Below are positions 15,769-25,407 of a DNA stretch of 64,000 bases, piece after piece (positions within the stretch are counted from its first letter, which is position 1; each line of letters opens with the position of its first letter). Made by a program: the position numbers and the translations under genes. Source of the DNA: Rossellomorea sp. y25 (GTDB taxonomy: Bacteria; Bacillota; Bacilli; Bacillales; Bacillaceae_B); NCBI RefSeq assembly GCF_038049935.1, contig NZ_CP145886.1, positions 2,674,501 to 2,738,500 on the forward strand, read 5' to 3'. The notes under the pieces were generated by a model that did no database searches, was not told the DNA's origin, and saw only the letters and a program-made list of their open reading frames with translations.

Positions 15769-17188
15769 TGATGGTTTCTTCCTTATCATCATTTTTATCC
15801 TGATTCATTTTCGTTAGCATAGCTTTGTGCTTCTTTTCCTTAAGCTGGTCTCTCTTTCCTCTAAAGTCCTTAAGGGAATTGTGATCGGGGTTTTCCTGGT
15901 ATTCCTTTCTACGTTCCAAACGCTTAAGCCCACTCGGGGTGAGAGAAGAATGGGTTTGATTCATCAAGCCGGCAATTCCAATCGAAGGTTCTTTAATCTC
16001 TTCATCGTGATACACTTCTTTAAAGTAGTCATCTGCTCTGCCTGCTACGTATTCTTCCGGTTCCGGATAGGTGGAGATGACTCCTTCGAAATTACGTACA
16101 ACCACTTTCGAAGCACTTTGAGAAATAAGGTAATTAGGTTGCAGGGAAATCTTCCCTCCACCACCAGGAGCATCCAGCACGAAGGTCGGTACGGCATAGC
16201 CGGAAGTATGTCCCCGTAAACCTTCAATAATCTCCAATCCCTTGGAAACCGGTGCGCGGAAGTGGCCGATTCCTTCTGATAAATCACATTGATAAATATA
16301 GTACGGACGTACGCGAATCTTAACAAGATCGTGCATGAGCTTCTTCATGATTGGAACACTGTCGTTTATACCAGCGAGAATAACCGCTTGATTCCCTACA
16401 GGAACCCCTGCATTTACGAGCATCTCACACGCTTTCTTGGACTCTTCCGTAATTTCGATTGATGTATTAAAGTGGGTATTTAACCACACTGGATGATATT
16501 TCTTTAAGATATTACAAAGGTTTTCAGTAATCCGCTGTGGAAACACTACGGGCGCCCTCGTTCCAATCCGGATGATCTCGACATGTGGAATCTCCCTTAA
16601 ATTCTTTAAGACGTATTCAAGAATCTGATCATTAATCAGTAGACCATCGCCTCCCGATAACAGTACGTCTCTTACACTCGGAGTCTCTCGAATATATTCA
16701 ATGGCTGCATCAAGCTGCTTCTTTGGTACACCCATTCCAATTTGTCCTGAAAACCTTCTTCTCGTGCAGTAACGGCAGTACATCGAGCACTGATTAGTCA
16801 CGAGAAATAACACCCTGTCCGGGTACCTGTGCGTCAATCCGGGAACAGGGGAATCTTCATCCTCATGTAAAGGATCCTCCAGGTCATACTTCGTTTTGTG
16901 GATTTCCTGACCAATCGGAACGGATTGCATCCGAATAGGGCAGCGAGGGTCATCTTCATTCATTAACCATGCATAATAAGGTGTAATATTAAGAGGGATT
17001 GTTTTAGTCGAAATCTTTACACCTTCCTCTTCCTCAGGCGTCAGGTTCACCACTTTCTTCAAGTCATCAAGGGTTCTGATAGTGTTGGTCAGCTGCCATA
17101 ACCAATTATTCCATTGTTCATCTGTCACGTCTTTCCAAAGCTCAATATCCTTCCAATCCCTCTTTGGTTTATAGAGATTCATTTTCAT
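15761..17188 (-). CDS. kamA: Lysine 2,3-aminomutase
   Basis: Radical-SAM, PLP-dependent enzyme turning L-lysine into L-beta-lysine, cytosolic. The cluster-binding C-x3-C-x2-C is seen in NQCSMYCRYCTRRRFSG near residue 135, followed by LLSGGDGLL (SAM contact) and the PLP-lysine motif DAPGGGGK. Length 475 is near that of the B. subtilis protein; the C-terminus has a charged tail rich in Lys and Asp. It follows yodP by 91 bp and overlaps yokU. Together with YodP it would make acetyl-beta-lysine, or feed lysine degradation with YodQRST. Confidence 0.97.
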   Translation of the reverse strand: MKMNLYKPKRDWKDIELWKDVTDEQWNNWLWQLTNTIRTLDDLKKVVNLTPEEEEGVKISTKTIPLNITPYYAWLMNEDDPRCPIRMQSVPIGQEIHKTKYDLEDPLHEDEDSPVPGLTHRYPDRVLFLVTNQCSMYCRYCTRRRFSGQIGMGVPKKQLDAAIEYIRETPSVRDVLLSGGDGLLINDQILEYVLKNLREIPHVEIIRIGTRAPVVFPQRITENLCNILKKYHPVWLNTHFNTSIEITEESKKACEMLVNAGVPVGNQAVILAGINDSVPIMKKLMHDLVKIRVRPYYIYQCDLSEGIGHFRAPVSKGLEIIEGLRGHTSGYAVPTFVLDAPGGGGKISLQPNYLISQSASKVVVRNFEGVISTYPEPEEYVAGRADDYFKEVYHDEEIKEPSIGIAGLMNQTHSSLTPSGLKRLERRKEYQENPDHNSLKDFRGKRDQLKEKKHKAMLTKMNQDKNDDKEETING

Positions 17189-17279
17189 CTACTCCACCAA
17201 CTTTCCAAAAGTATCTTTCCACCAGGAACAGAGCTATACATTAGCCTATGAATTAAAACCACAATTGGTTTTTATCCAT

Positions 17280-18113
17280 TTACATTTCACTTAGATCTTT
17301 TTCCCATAGGTTCATATCTTCCATTTTGTCGAAGATGATGCAATTATTCGCCAGTCTTCCCCCATATCGATACCCAAGCTGATGGAATACTGCATTCATA
17401 CCAAATGAAAGTGCTCTTGCAATCGTATAGGCGCAGAAAATGTCCCTATCCAGTAATTCACCTTCTAACTTTCGTATCAGATGTTTCATATATCCTCCCT
17501 TTCGATAGGAAGTGCGTGTAGCACAATCCGTCAATTCGGCATTCTTGCAGGATAAAGACACATCAGCAGAAGCAGCACTGATGATTCTTCCTTTCTCCTC
17601 GATATAAACAAAGATTGTCCCACTTTTCATTGACTCTTTCACATAGTCGGGATTGTGCAATGGTACAGGATAAAGCTTAAATACTTCCTGATACAGATCG
17701 GCTAATTGCACTGCATTCTCCTCAGTGGCGACAGAAATCGTTTCAGAACTTACAAGCGCTTGCCTATCAAGCTGTTGAACCGATTGGAGAATGTCGTCTT
17801 CTTTGCTCCAGTACGAACTGTTTCTTCTTTCATTCGTTAAAAACTTACTCATAAATAAAGCCTTATCACCATTGAAGTAAGCGTTTACCCCCCCCTCCAA
17901 GATGAAGCCTTTTTCCAAAAAAAAGAGAGATTGATTCCATCTTGCTTTCACAATCACCTTTTCATAAAGGTTGGACTCAGTTTCTCTCTTAACATACTCC
18001 CATAACAATCCTGGATTCCCTCTAAACTCATCCACCCGCAGTCGCCTGTTGTAGCCATCCTTGTAAATGGCAGCTTCCAGCTTCGGTTGTTTTATAAATT
18101 CGTATGTTTGCAT
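17280..18113 (-). CDS. yodP: Beta-lysine N6-acetyltransferase (AblB-like, GNAT)
   Basis: 277-residue acetyltransferase homologous to YodP/AblB. The N-terminal half is family specific; the C-terminal GNAT fold has the acetyl-CoA loop TSYRKGGYMKHLIRKLE near residue 215. It probably acetylates beta-lysine made by KamA; N-acetyl-beta-lysine is a compatible solute in archaea, and in Bacillus the pathway is sporulation linked. ATG 18113 is chosen with AAGGGG nine bases upstream; an earlier ATG at 18140 has no ribosome site. A strong terminator separates it from yodQ. Confidence 0.9.
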   Translation of the reverse strand: MQTYEFIKQPKLEAAIYKDGYNRRLRVDEFRGNPGLLWEYVKRETESNLYEKVIVKARWNQSLFFLEKGFILEGGVNAYFNGDKALFMSKFLTNERRNSSYWSKEDDILQSVQQLDRQALVSSETISVATEENAVQLADLYQEVFKLYPVPLHNPDYVKESMKSGTIFVYIEEKGRIISAASADVSLSCKNAELTDCATRTSYRKGGYMKHLIRKLEGELLDRDIFCAYTIARALSFGMNAVFHQLGYRYGGRLANNCIIFDKMEDMNLWEKDLSEM

Positions 18114-18174
18114 TCTTATAAGCCCCTTTTTAACCAACATATGAAATGAAAGGATAAGTTATGAAACAAACCAA

Positions 18175-18221
18175 CACAAAAAAGGAACAACCTCTGTCTT
18201 TAATCAAGTGAGTTGTTCCTT
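18175..18221 (-). terminator. Terminator after yodQ
   Basis: AAGGAACAAC (18182-18191) pairs with GTTGTTCCTT (18212-18221); the minus strand then runs into TTTTTTGTG. It splits yodTSRQ from yodP-kamA-yokU, unless read-through occurs. Confidence 0.88.
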
Positions 18222-18306
18222 CTGTGGAGGTTATGAAGTTTAAGGGATTACATTGAGGCCCCCGAAAGGTTTCTATTTGTTATCCTATACCCCTTAAAAA
18301 AGAAAA

Positions 18307-19572
18307 TTATGACTGTTTATTGCACCAATCTATAATAAATAAGGTAAGAATTTCAGCAGTTTGGTAGATTCTATCCAATTCAATGTATTCGTCTGCGTCA
18401 TGAGCCACCTCGGTTGTACCAGGACCAAATACGACAACCGGTATATTCCCTCCCTGAGAAAGGATTCCTCCATCCGTTCCCCAAGGAGAAGCTTCAATGA
18501 TTGGAGTGATTCCCAATACTTCTTTGGCATGATAACAAAGTTTCTCCACGATTTCATGATCACGAGAAAGATCGCCCGGCTGCCACCTGCCACCAAACCA
18601 TTCAATCTCCACTGGATGATGATCAAACCATGAATCAACCTCTTTCAGGCTTGAGATTACAGCTTCAACCTCCTTTTCTACTTCTTGCAGGGTTTCCCAC
18701 GGACCAACCCCCACCCTTCCTTCAATTACAGCCAAATCAGGTACGGAAGATGGCCATTTCCCACTTTCTATTTTACCGATGTTAATCGGTAACGGAATAG
18801 GAATATTGCTATATAAAGGATCATCCACCTTCTGATTTCGAGATTCTTCCAGTTGCTGAAGAGAGTTAATCACTGTGTATGCTTTATCTATGGCGCTTAC
18901 CCCTTCGTATCTGGTTCCTCCATGGGCAGATTTCCCTTTTACTCTAAGACGAAACCACATGGAACCTTGCTGCTTAGGAAAAATCTTCATATTGGTAGGT
19001 TCGGGAATAATTGCACCATCTGCTTTGTACCCTCTTACCAATGCAGCGAGGGTACCAGTTCCACCACTTTCCTCTTCAATCACACTCTGAAAGATAATAT
19101 CACCTTTGAGGGGAATTTTTAACTCCTTCACAACCTCAATAGCGAGTAGTAAAGCGACAGTTCCTCCCTTCATATCCGTTGCCCCGCGTCCATAAAGCTT
19201 TCCGTCTTTGATCAAACCACCATATGGATCATATGTCCAATCCTTCCTGTCACCTTCTGGTACAACATCAATGTGTCCATTTAGCAGAAGACTCTTTCCA
19301 CCACCCTGGCCTTTCAGTACCCCGACCACGTTCGGGTTTCCTTTGAATTCCTTTCGATCGCACCGGTAAAAGGGATGATCCTTTACATCGTTTTCGTTCA
19401 CCTCCCAAATATCCAACTCTAAACCAAGTTTACGGCACTTCTCTATTACGATTGCCTGCGCTTTTGATTCATTTCCTCTTACACTATCCTCTTGGACTAA
19501 TCTTTGCAGAAGCCTGGTGGTCCTTTTCTTTTTTTCTTCTATTATTTCCCTGATGAGACGATGAGTTTCCAA
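18307..19572 (-). CDS. yodQ: M20-family deacylase/deacetylase YodQ
   Basis: Zinc amidohydrolase of the ArgE/DapE/M20 type, 421 residues. Metal ligands and catalytic residues are visible in NGHIDVVPEGD, GRGATDMKGG, IEEESGGTGT, PEPTN and a C-terminal VAHDADEY. It probably removes an acyl group from an amino acid of the lysine route. TTG 19572 is preferred, with AAGGAGG seven bases upstream; the frame extends 12 codons further. It begins 14 bp after yodR, so it is the last gene of the yodTSRQ operon. Confidence 0.92.
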   Translation of the reverse strand: METHRLIREIIEEKKKRTTRLLQRLVQEDSVRGNESKAQAIVIEKCRKLGLELDIWEVNENDVKDHPFYRCDRKEFKGNPNVVGVLKGQGGGKSLLLNGHIDVVPEGDRKDWTYDPYGGLIKDGKLYGRGATDMKGGTVALLLAIEVVKELKIPLKGDIIFQSVIEEESGGTGTLAALVRGYKADGAIIPEPTNMKIFPKQQGSMWFRLRVKGKSAHGGTRYEGVSAIDKAYTVINSLQQLEESRNQKVDDPLYSNIPIPLPINIGKIESGKWPSSVPDLAVIEGRVGVGPWETLQEVEKEVEAVISSLKEVDSWFDHHPVEIEWFGGRWQPGDLSRDHEIVEKLCYHAKEVLGITPIIEASPWGTDGGILSQGGNIPVVVFGPGTTEVAHDADEYIELDRIYQTAEILTLFIIDWCNKQS

Positions 19573-19586
19573 ATGGGGCCCTCCTT

Positions 19587-20249
19587 TTAACGTAAATATT
19601 TTAAGCAAGAGCTTAATGTGAAACGGGCATCTGTTGTCTCCTTAATATCTTGAAGTGTGTAGGGACTGAATATTTCACACAATATCAATTGATCATTCTC
19701 AATTGTGAAGACAGACCGGTCCGTAATAATCATGGAGACACAAGACCTGGCCGTCAATGGGAGCGTACATTCCCGCACGAGTTTGCTCTCACCATTTTTA
19801 TCTAAATGGGTCATGAGTACAATGACTTTATTTGCTTTTGACGCAAGTTCGGTTGCGCCCCCCATTCCCGGTACCTTTTTGCCGGGGATAATCCAGTTTG
19901 CAAGATCTCCCTTCTCACTGACTTGCAGCGAGCCTAGGATCGTAAGGTCAATCTTGCCCCGGCGAATCATGGCAAATGCGATGGAGCTATCTGTATAACA
20001 GCCTCCCTTCATTAATGAGACAGGGAATCCTCCTGCATTACACAAGTTTTCATCCTCTTTCCCTTCCCCCGGTGCAGGCCCCATTCCAATAATTCCGTTT
20101 TCCGATTGAAATACAACAGGAAACCCCGGGGTAAGATGATTCGGAACAAGGGAGGGTATTCCGATTCCCAAATTAACAATCATATGCTCTTTCACTTCTA
20201 AAGCCGCACGTTTGGCTAACCTATCCTTCAATTCGTTTCCCATGCCCAT
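19587..20249 (-). CDS. yodR: CoA-transferase subunit B
   Basis: Beta subunit of a 3-oxoacid/acetoacetate-type CoA-transferase, 220 residues. The catalytic glutamate lies in the family motif QSENGIIGMGP, and NLGIGIPSLVPNHL is the standard N-terminal signature. It pairs with yodS; its ATG 20249 overlaps the yodS end by 22 bp, which fits equal synthesis of two subunits. In this cluster it likely activates a keto-acid derived from beta-lysine. Confidence 0.94.
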   Translation of the reverse strand: MGMGNELKDRLAKRAALEVKEHMIVNLGIGIPSLVPNHLTPGFPVVFQSENGIIGMGPAPGEGKEDENLCNAGGFPVSLMKGGCYTDSSIAFAMIRRGKIDLTILGSLQVSEKGDLANWIIPGKKVPGMGGATELASKANKVIVLMTHLDKNGESKLVRECTLPLTARSCVSMIITDRSVFTIENDQLILCEIFSPYTLQDIKETTDARFTLSSCLKYLR

Positions 20250-20926
20250 TTCCAGTCGACTCCTTTAGACAAAACAATATGATCTACAAAAACACCCGAC
20301 GTGACAATTTCCTCAGGATCTAATTCACCCACATTCACAATTTCTTCTGCCTCCACAATCGTAATATCCGCGGCCATAGCCACAAGTGGATTCGTATTTC
20401 TGGCACTTTTATCATAAATAAGATTGCCAAATGTGTCGGCTTTTTTGGCATACACAACCCCAACTTCAGCAACGAGGGCGGTTTCATATAAGAAGCGGTT
20501 TCCATCTATCTCCAGTATGGGTTTTCCTTTATTTAAATATGGATCATCCACGCCGATTTCGGTTACGATTCCTTTCAACCCGACTCCCCCTGCCCGAATT
20601 CTCTCTGCCAATATTCCCTGAGGAGAGAATTCCACCTCAAGCTTCCCTTCACTCATTAAACGACCAGCAATCGGGTTAGATCCGATATGGGAAGCAATCA
20701 CTTTCTTTACTCTGTTTTGGGCTACTAATTGTCCAATACCGATATGGGGAAAACCTGTATCATTTCCTATAATCGTGATTTCCTGAGTTCCCCAATCCAA
20801 TAAATGCTTACTTATAGTAGGAGGGGATCCCACCCCTCCGAATCCTCCGAACATCAAAGTCATTCCATCATAAAAAAATTGTTTTATATTTTCATAACTG
20901 CTTCTTTTATTGTGAAGACCGGGCAT
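20228..20926 (-). CDS. yodS: CoA-transferase subunit A
   Basis: Alpha subunit of the same CoA-transferase, 232 residues, with the CoA-binding FGGFGGVGSPPTISKHLLD loop near residue 30 and later NDTGFPHIGIGQLV. ATG 20926 is chosen because AAGGAG lies eight bases upstream, inside the end of yodT; the stop and start codons of yodT and yodS nearly touch. The three genes are clearly cotranscribed. Confidence 0.94.
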   Translation of the reverse strand: MPGLHNKRSSYENIKQFFYDGMTLMFGGFGGVGSPPTISKHLLDWGTQEITIIGNDTGFPHIGIGQLVAQNRVKKVIASHIGSNPIAGRLMSEGKLEVEFSPQGILAERIRAGGVGLKGIVTEIGVDDPYLNKGKPILEIDGNRFLYETALVAEVGVVYAKKADTFGNLIYDKSARNTNPLVAMAADITIVEAEEIVNVGELDPEEIVTSGVFVDHIVLSKGVDWKWAWETN

Positions 20927-20928
20927 AT

Positions 20929-22236
20929 TTAGATCTCCTTCCAATTCTCTTCTACTAGTTGAAAGGTTCTTCTGAGTCTTTTAACCATTTCCTCAAGTTC
21001 CCTTTTTGAACTGTTTAATGGGGGAGCAACCATAATGGCGGAGCCCTTCCTTCCATCTATCCCCGCCGCTGCGGGATATAACAAAATCCCACATTCAACC
21101 CCCGCTTGAACAATATAAGAAGTAAAAGGTGCTCCAAGGGAACTCAGCTCTATTCCCAACATGAGTCCTTTTCCTCGCACATCTTGCACAAAGGAAAATT
21201 CAGTTTTTAATTTTTCTATTAGATTTTTCAAGTATGTTCCTTTATGATCGACACCTTCAATCATCTTTTCTGAATCAATCAGTTTCAGAACAGCAAGTGC
21301 TGCTGTTGCAGACATTGGATTCCCACTGAATGTATGACCGCTCATAATAACTTTCGACCCATTCAATATCGGCTCCATTATGTTGTCGGAAATGAGGGTC
21401 GCAGCGATAGGGGCATATCCGGCGCTTAACCCTTTACCTATCGCTACAATATCGGCTTTCACTTTCCACTGCTCTAAAGCTAAAAAAGTCCCAGTCCGAC
21501 CACATCCGGTCATCACTTCATCTGAAATAAACAAAATATCATGTCTCTCACAGATTGCTTTGATCCGTTCATAATAACCTTTTGGGGGAGTGATCGCCCC
21601 ACCTGCGGCACCGATGATCGGTTCCGCCATAAATGCAGCAATATTGTCGGCTCCTATTCTGCTAATCATCGTTTCTAATTGAGAAGCACACGCAAGATCA
21701 CATGATGGATGTGTTTTTCCAAAAGGACAGTGAGCACAATAAGGAGGCTCAATTGTTGGCCAGTCTCCTAAGTAGGAGTCAAATCGTTCTCTTCTGGTTG
21801 GGTGACCTGAAGCAGATAAAGCACCGAAAGTGATACCATGGTAACTCAGCCATCTGGATAAAATTTTTCTTTTCATCGGTTTCCCCTGTTCCTGCCAATG
21901 CTGAATAGCAATCTTGATGGCCGTCTCCACAGCCTCAGAACCACTATTCACGAAGAAACTCCATGGATAACCTGTCTTCTCATGAAGGAATGTCGCTAAA
22001 TCCTCAGCTGGCTGATTACTGAATTGAGAACGATACACAAATGCTACTTTATTTCCTTGATTCACAATAGATTGAAGAATTTCTTCCATGCCATGTCCTA
22101 CATTTGCAGTAACCGCTCCAGAACAAGCATCCATATACTCCCGTCCATCGGTATCATACAAATAGACACCTTTTCCATAATCAATTGTCGGATAGTGTTC
22201 ACCAATCAGTGGTTTTATTAAATGCGAATGAGGCAT
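20929..22236 (-). CDS. yodT: Class-III PLP aminotransferase YodT
   Basis: Aminotransferase of the ornithine/GABA class, 435 residues. Visible features: VNSGSEAVETAIKIA (phosphate cup), FISDEVMTGCGRTGTF (Asp contacting PLP) and the Schiff-base lysine in VAIGKGLSAGYAPI. Several cysteines in PPYCAHCPFGKTHPSCDLAC are shared with the YodT group. It probably transaminates beta-lysine or a product and so starts the yodTSRQ route. ATG 22236 follows AGGAGGGGG. A sigma-E-like CATACAT -10 element occurs about 90 bp upstream, but no clear -35 could be assigned. Confidence 0.93.
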   Translation of the reverse strand: MPHSHLIKPLIGEHYPTIDYGKGVYLYDTDGREYMDACSGAVTANVGHGMEEILQSIVNQGNKVAFVYRSQFSNQPAEDLATFLHEKTGYPWSFFVNSGSEAVETAIKIAIQHWQEQGKPMKRKILSRWLSYHGITFGALSASGHPTRRERFDSYLGDWPTIEPPYCAHCPFGKTHPSCDLACASQLETMISRIGADNIAAFMAEPIIGAAGGAITPPKGYYERIKAICERHDILFISDEVMTGCGRTGTFLALEQWKVKADIVAIGKGLSAGYAPIAATLISDNIMEPILNGSKVIMSGHTFSGNPMSATAALAVLKLIDSEKMIEGVDHKGTYLKNLIEKLKTEFSFVQDVRGKGLMLGIELSSLGAPFTSYIVQAGVECGILLYPAAAGIDGRKGSAIMVAPPLNSSKRELEEMVKRLRRTFQLVEENWKEI

Positions 22237-22577
22237 AATCCCCCTCCTGAAAGAATCAGATTCGTACTCTCTTTCGATTCGCTCATCTGGTTGCACATAA
22301 AGATTTCCCTACCATTATTCATATGTATGAAAAGCGGAATCTTTCTTTCCTTTAAGAAAAAAGAATAATACAGATGAATTTTTGTTAAACGTCAAAGGCT
22401 TGGTAAAAAGTGATAGCTTTTTTTCTTTTAGCCATATTTTATTGGTTGAAATATACTAAAATTCTCAAAAATTCGACAAAAAGTTTATGGAGTGACTAGA
22501 TAAATTAGGTCTATATGTATAAAATAATGGTAAGTTCATCCTTAGATGCTACTTTTTACTTATCTTCAGGAGGGGAA
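22237..22577. other. Divergent intergenic region yodT / chemoreceptor
   Basis: This 341-bp AT-rich gap carries the promoters of two divergent units. A CATACAT motif (22323-22329, minus) could be a sigma-E -10 for yodT. On the plus side there is no clean sigma-D (TAAA-15-GCCGATAA) promoter for the chemoreceptor. I see no small gene, riboswitch or strong hairpin. Confidence 0.5.
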
Positions 22578-24362
22578 ATGGTGAAGAAGACAAAAGAAAA
22601 ACATACAAAAAGAAAGAGAATTAAGAAAGAAGGTTCTAGTAGAAGCAAAGGGGTCTTCTCTTATTTTCGGACAATCAGGGGAAAAGTGGTTCTGTCATTC
22701 GGGTTATTGACAATTGTCCTTTTAGTCCTTGCCTCTACCTCTTACTTCAATATGCTGAAGCTGGAAAAAGAAATCAACACGTTAATTACATACGATATGC
22801 AGGTTGATACAAAAGTAAAAGATCTATCAAAGGTATTAAATGAAATTGAAATTGGGGAACAAGGTTTTGTCATTACAGGGGCAACAGGATTTCTAGCACC
22901 CTATCAAAATGGTAAAGGTGAGGTAGAGAGTCATTTTGAAGAGTTGACTACTCTATTACAGGATGATCAGAAACAGCTTGATAAATTGGATAAGATCGAA
23001 GCTCAATATGGATTTTGGATGCAATTTGTTGATCGGGTAATCGAGACAAGAAAGGATAAAGGGCTCGAGGAAGCAGCTACCCTTGTTGAATCGGGTACTG
23101 GTAAGAAATACCTGGATGGAATCCGTTCATATGTAGATATGATCGTAGTCGACCAACAAAAAGATCTGAACAATCGTATTGAATCTCTAAATCAACAAGT
23201 TTACCTATCCAAGATCGTGACCATTGGCTTATCAGCATTCGCGGTTATATTAGCTATTTTCTTCGGAGTCATCTTATCTCATACAATTAAAATGAACACA
23301 AAGAAGATCAGTCGTTCTATTTTAGAAATTGCGAACGCAGGTGGAGATTTAACAAAACGAATTCATGTAAAATCCAAAGATGAGCTGGCAGACCTCGCAT
23401 CTGATACGAATCAACTCATTGCAGGAATCGCGATCCTTGTGAAACAGGTTTCTGAAATGGCGGAAAACGTCTCAGCCAGCAGTCAGGAGCTTCTTGCTTC
23501 AGCCGAAGAAACGTCACGCACGATAACTTCCATTGCAGAAACATCTACCGAAATTGCGGCTGGAAGCGATCAGACAACAAGTCGAATGTCTACTTCATTA
23601 GACAAAATGAATAGCTTGGAAGAAGCCGCCCGTTTCTTATTCAATCAAGCAGAGATGGTAAAAGAAACCGCTCGTGATATGAGAGCAGTTGCTGAAAGGG
23701 GCGGAAAAACCGTTCAAGCTTCTTCATCAAAAATGCTGAGTATTGAAGAAACCATGTCCAATACAAGTGAAACCGTAGAAGCGTTAGGACAGCGTTCTTC
23801 ACAAATTACGACCATTATCGGAACCATTACTGACATTGCAGAACAAACCAATCTACTTGCATTGAATGCAGCTATTGAAGCAGCACGCGCCGGGGAACAT
23901 GGAAGAGGCTTTGCCGTGGTGGCGGATGAAGTCAGAAAACTCGCGGAACAATCCCGACAAGCGGCGAAAGGTGTAACCGAAATCGTACACAGTATTCAAG
24001 AAGAAGTGAATGTCATCATGAAACAGAACTCTGATGGAGTGAAAGAGGTAATCGCAGGGGTTGAAATGACAAATGAAACAAACGCCTCCCTTGAAGATAT
24101 TCTAAGCCAAACTACTAAAACAACGGTTGTCGTGGAAGAAATGGTTGGTCATATCCAGGAAACCCTTAATCTCAGTCAGGAAGTCGCTACTTCATTTGCC
24201 CTGGTCAATGAAATTGCTGAAGCGACTGCTTCTAACACAGAAACCACTGCTGCTGCATCTGAGGAAGGATCAGCTGCGATGGAACAAGTAACAGCTAGCG
24301 CCTCAGAGCTTTCCCAACAAGCGGAAAAATTAAAAGAACTCATTTCAAGTTTTAAAATTTAA
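22578..24362 (+). CDS. Methyl-accepting chemotaxis protein with CHASE3-like sensor
   Basis: Transmembrane chemoreceptor of about 594 residues. A long basic cytoplasmic N-tail ([16 protein letters not shown]) precedes TM1 near residue 40; the extracellular part looks like a CHASE3 domain ([21 protein letters not shown]), TM2 is near residues 210-230, then HAMP and the signalling hairpin with the invariant tip [20 protein letters not shown]. Methylation helices flank it. The ligand is unknown. ATG 22578 (AGGAGGGG four bases upstream) or GTG 22581 is the start; upstream in-frame codons are not conserved. Strong terminator follows. Confidence 0.92.
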   Translation: MVKKTKEKHTKRKRIKKEGSSRSKGVFSYFRTIRGKVVLSFGLLTIVLLVLASTSYFNMLKLEKEINTLITYDMQVDTKVKDLSKVLNEIEIGEQGFVITGATGFLAPYQNGKGEVESHFEELTTLLQDDQKQLDKLDKIEAQYGFWMQFVDRVIETRKDKGLEEAATLVESGTGKKYLDGIRSYVDMIVVDQQKDLNNRIESLNQQVYLSKIVTIGLSAFAVILAIFFGVILSHTIKMNTKKISRSILEIANAGGDLTKRIHVKSKDELADLASDTNQLIAGIAILVKQVSEMAENVSASSQELLASAEETSRTITSIAETSTEIAAGSDQTTSRMSTSLDKMNSLEEAARFLFNQAEMVKETARDMRAVAERGGKTVQASSSKMLSIEETMSNTSETVEALGQRSSQITTIIGTITDIAEQTNLLALNAAIEAARAGEHGRGFAVVADEVRKLAEQSRQAAKGVTEIVHSIQEEVNVIMKQNSDGVKEVIAGVEMTNETNASLEDILSQTTKTTVVVEEMVGHIQETLNLSQEVATSFALVNEIAEATASNTETTAAASEEGSAAMEQVTASASELSQQAEKLKELISSFKI

Positions 24363-24366
24363 GACT

Positions 24367-24400
24367 AAAAGGGAGCTGTCGAAGTGACAGCTCCCTTTTA
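24367..24400 (+). terminator. Terminator of the chemoreceptor gene
   Basis: AAAGGGAGCTGTC pairs with GACAGCTCCCTTT over a 5-nt loop, followed by TATTTT, directly after the stop codon. Confidence 0.93.
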
Positions 24401-24428
24401 TTTTCGTGATTCACTTCTAAACCATGAA

Positions 24429-24569
24429 TCACTTCCCGCAGAAACAAACGGCTCCAATAATAATTAACAGGATGAATAACACAACTATCAACGCAAAATT
24501 ATTGTAACCGGCAACTGGATAAGCATATCCACCTTGATAACATGGATCACAACCATAACCATAGTTCAT
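24429..24569 (-). CDS. YjcZ-family sporulation small membrane protein
   Basis: 46-residue peptide of the YjcZ/YhdX family of sporulation-associated small proteins. A Gly/Tyr-rich head ([18 protein letters not shown]) precedes a hydrophobic helix [19 protein letters not shown], ending CGK. The GAGGAG ribosome site is eight bases before ATG 24569. Members are found in spore coat or membranes of many Bacillus; the exact role is unclear. Monocistronic, minus strand. Confidence 0.88.
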   Translation of the reverse strand: MNYGYGCDPCYQGGYAYPVAGYNNFALIVVLFILLIIIGAVCFCGK

Positions 24570-24733
24570 ACCTATCACTCCTCATGAAATATTTATTTAC
24601 AATACACTGTATGTCATCTACCTAGAAAAGGTTTGTGTATTCGCCTATTTTATTTAGGGACACACCTTTTCTGCACTATAACCTTTCTATATAATAGGGG
24701 TAGGTTTTAACCGAAGATTGGAGAAGTGACAGC

Positions 24734-25315
24734 ATGAAATGGTTTTTAAAGTCGTTTATTAATGGTGTTCTTACAATAGTCCCAATTGGCCTGGTCGCCT
24801 ATGTTGTATATAAAATGTTTCTATTTCTAGACGGTTTATTAGGCAATGTATTAAAACCATACCTCGATGAAAATTATATTCCTGGTATCGGACTTTTCGC
24901 CACCATCATTCTCTTGACCGTTCTTGGCTGGCTATCAACCAAGTTTTTCACAGGTACGATCATTCGAATAGTAGACGTTCTATTACACAAGATCCCCTTT
25001 GTCAAAACGATTTACTCGGTAATAAAGGATACCATCCACTCCTTCTTAGGAGAAAAGAAATCCTTTTCCAAAGTGGCACTCATCAAAATGCCTGGCACAA
25101 CGATGAAATGCATGGGCTTTATCACAACAGAGAACCTTGCAGACCTGCATAATGACCTGCAAGATCACGTTGCAGTATACGTACCCCAAACCTTCCAAGT
25201 AGCCGGAGTCACTTTTTTGATTCCTAAAACTGATATTGAAATACTTGATATTAAATCTGAAGAAGCGATGAAGTTTATCTTGTCGGGTGGAATGACGACG
25301 AAGAAGGAGAAATAG
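24734..25315 (+). CDS. DUF502 membrane protein
   Basis: 193-residue membrane protein of the DUF502 family. Two N-terminal TM helices (residues 7-29 and 52-75) are followed by a cytosolic domain with IPFVKTIYSVIKD and MGFITTENL blocks; the C-terminus is VPQTFQVAGVTFLIPK and onward, as in the family. Function unknown. ATG 24734 follows TTGGAGAAGTG. The gene is alone and converges with the PTS EIIA gene at a shared perfect hairpin. Confidence 0.88.
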   Translation: MKWFLKSFINGVLTIVPIGLVAYVVYKMFLFLDGLLGNVLKPYLDENYIPGIGLFATIILLTVLGWLSTKFFTGTIIRIVDVLLHKIPFVKTIYSVIKDTIHSFLGEKKSFSKVALIKMPGTTMKCMGFITTENLADLHNDLQDHVAVYVPQTFQVAGVTFLIPKTDIEILDIKSEEAMKFILSGGMTTKKEK

Positions 25316-25370
25316 CTGTTAAGCTGATTAGATAAGAACGTTATCAGGTCCGGATGTCCATTCCTCAAAA

Positions 25371-25398
25371 AAGAGACCGGCAAACATGCCGGTCTCTT
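25371..25398. terminator. Bidirectional terminator DUF502 / ypqE
   Basis: AAGAGACCGGCA and TGCCGGTCTCTT form a perfect 12-bp stem with a 4-nt loop between convergent genes; an A-run on the left gives T residues on the minus strand. Confidence 0.92.
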
Positions 25399-25407
25399 CA
25401 TGCTTCA

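Noticed and set aside
22316..22345. Sigma-E promoter for yodTSRQ
   Set aside because: A CATACAT -10 exists but no acceptable -35 at the right distance, so it was not listed as a promoter.
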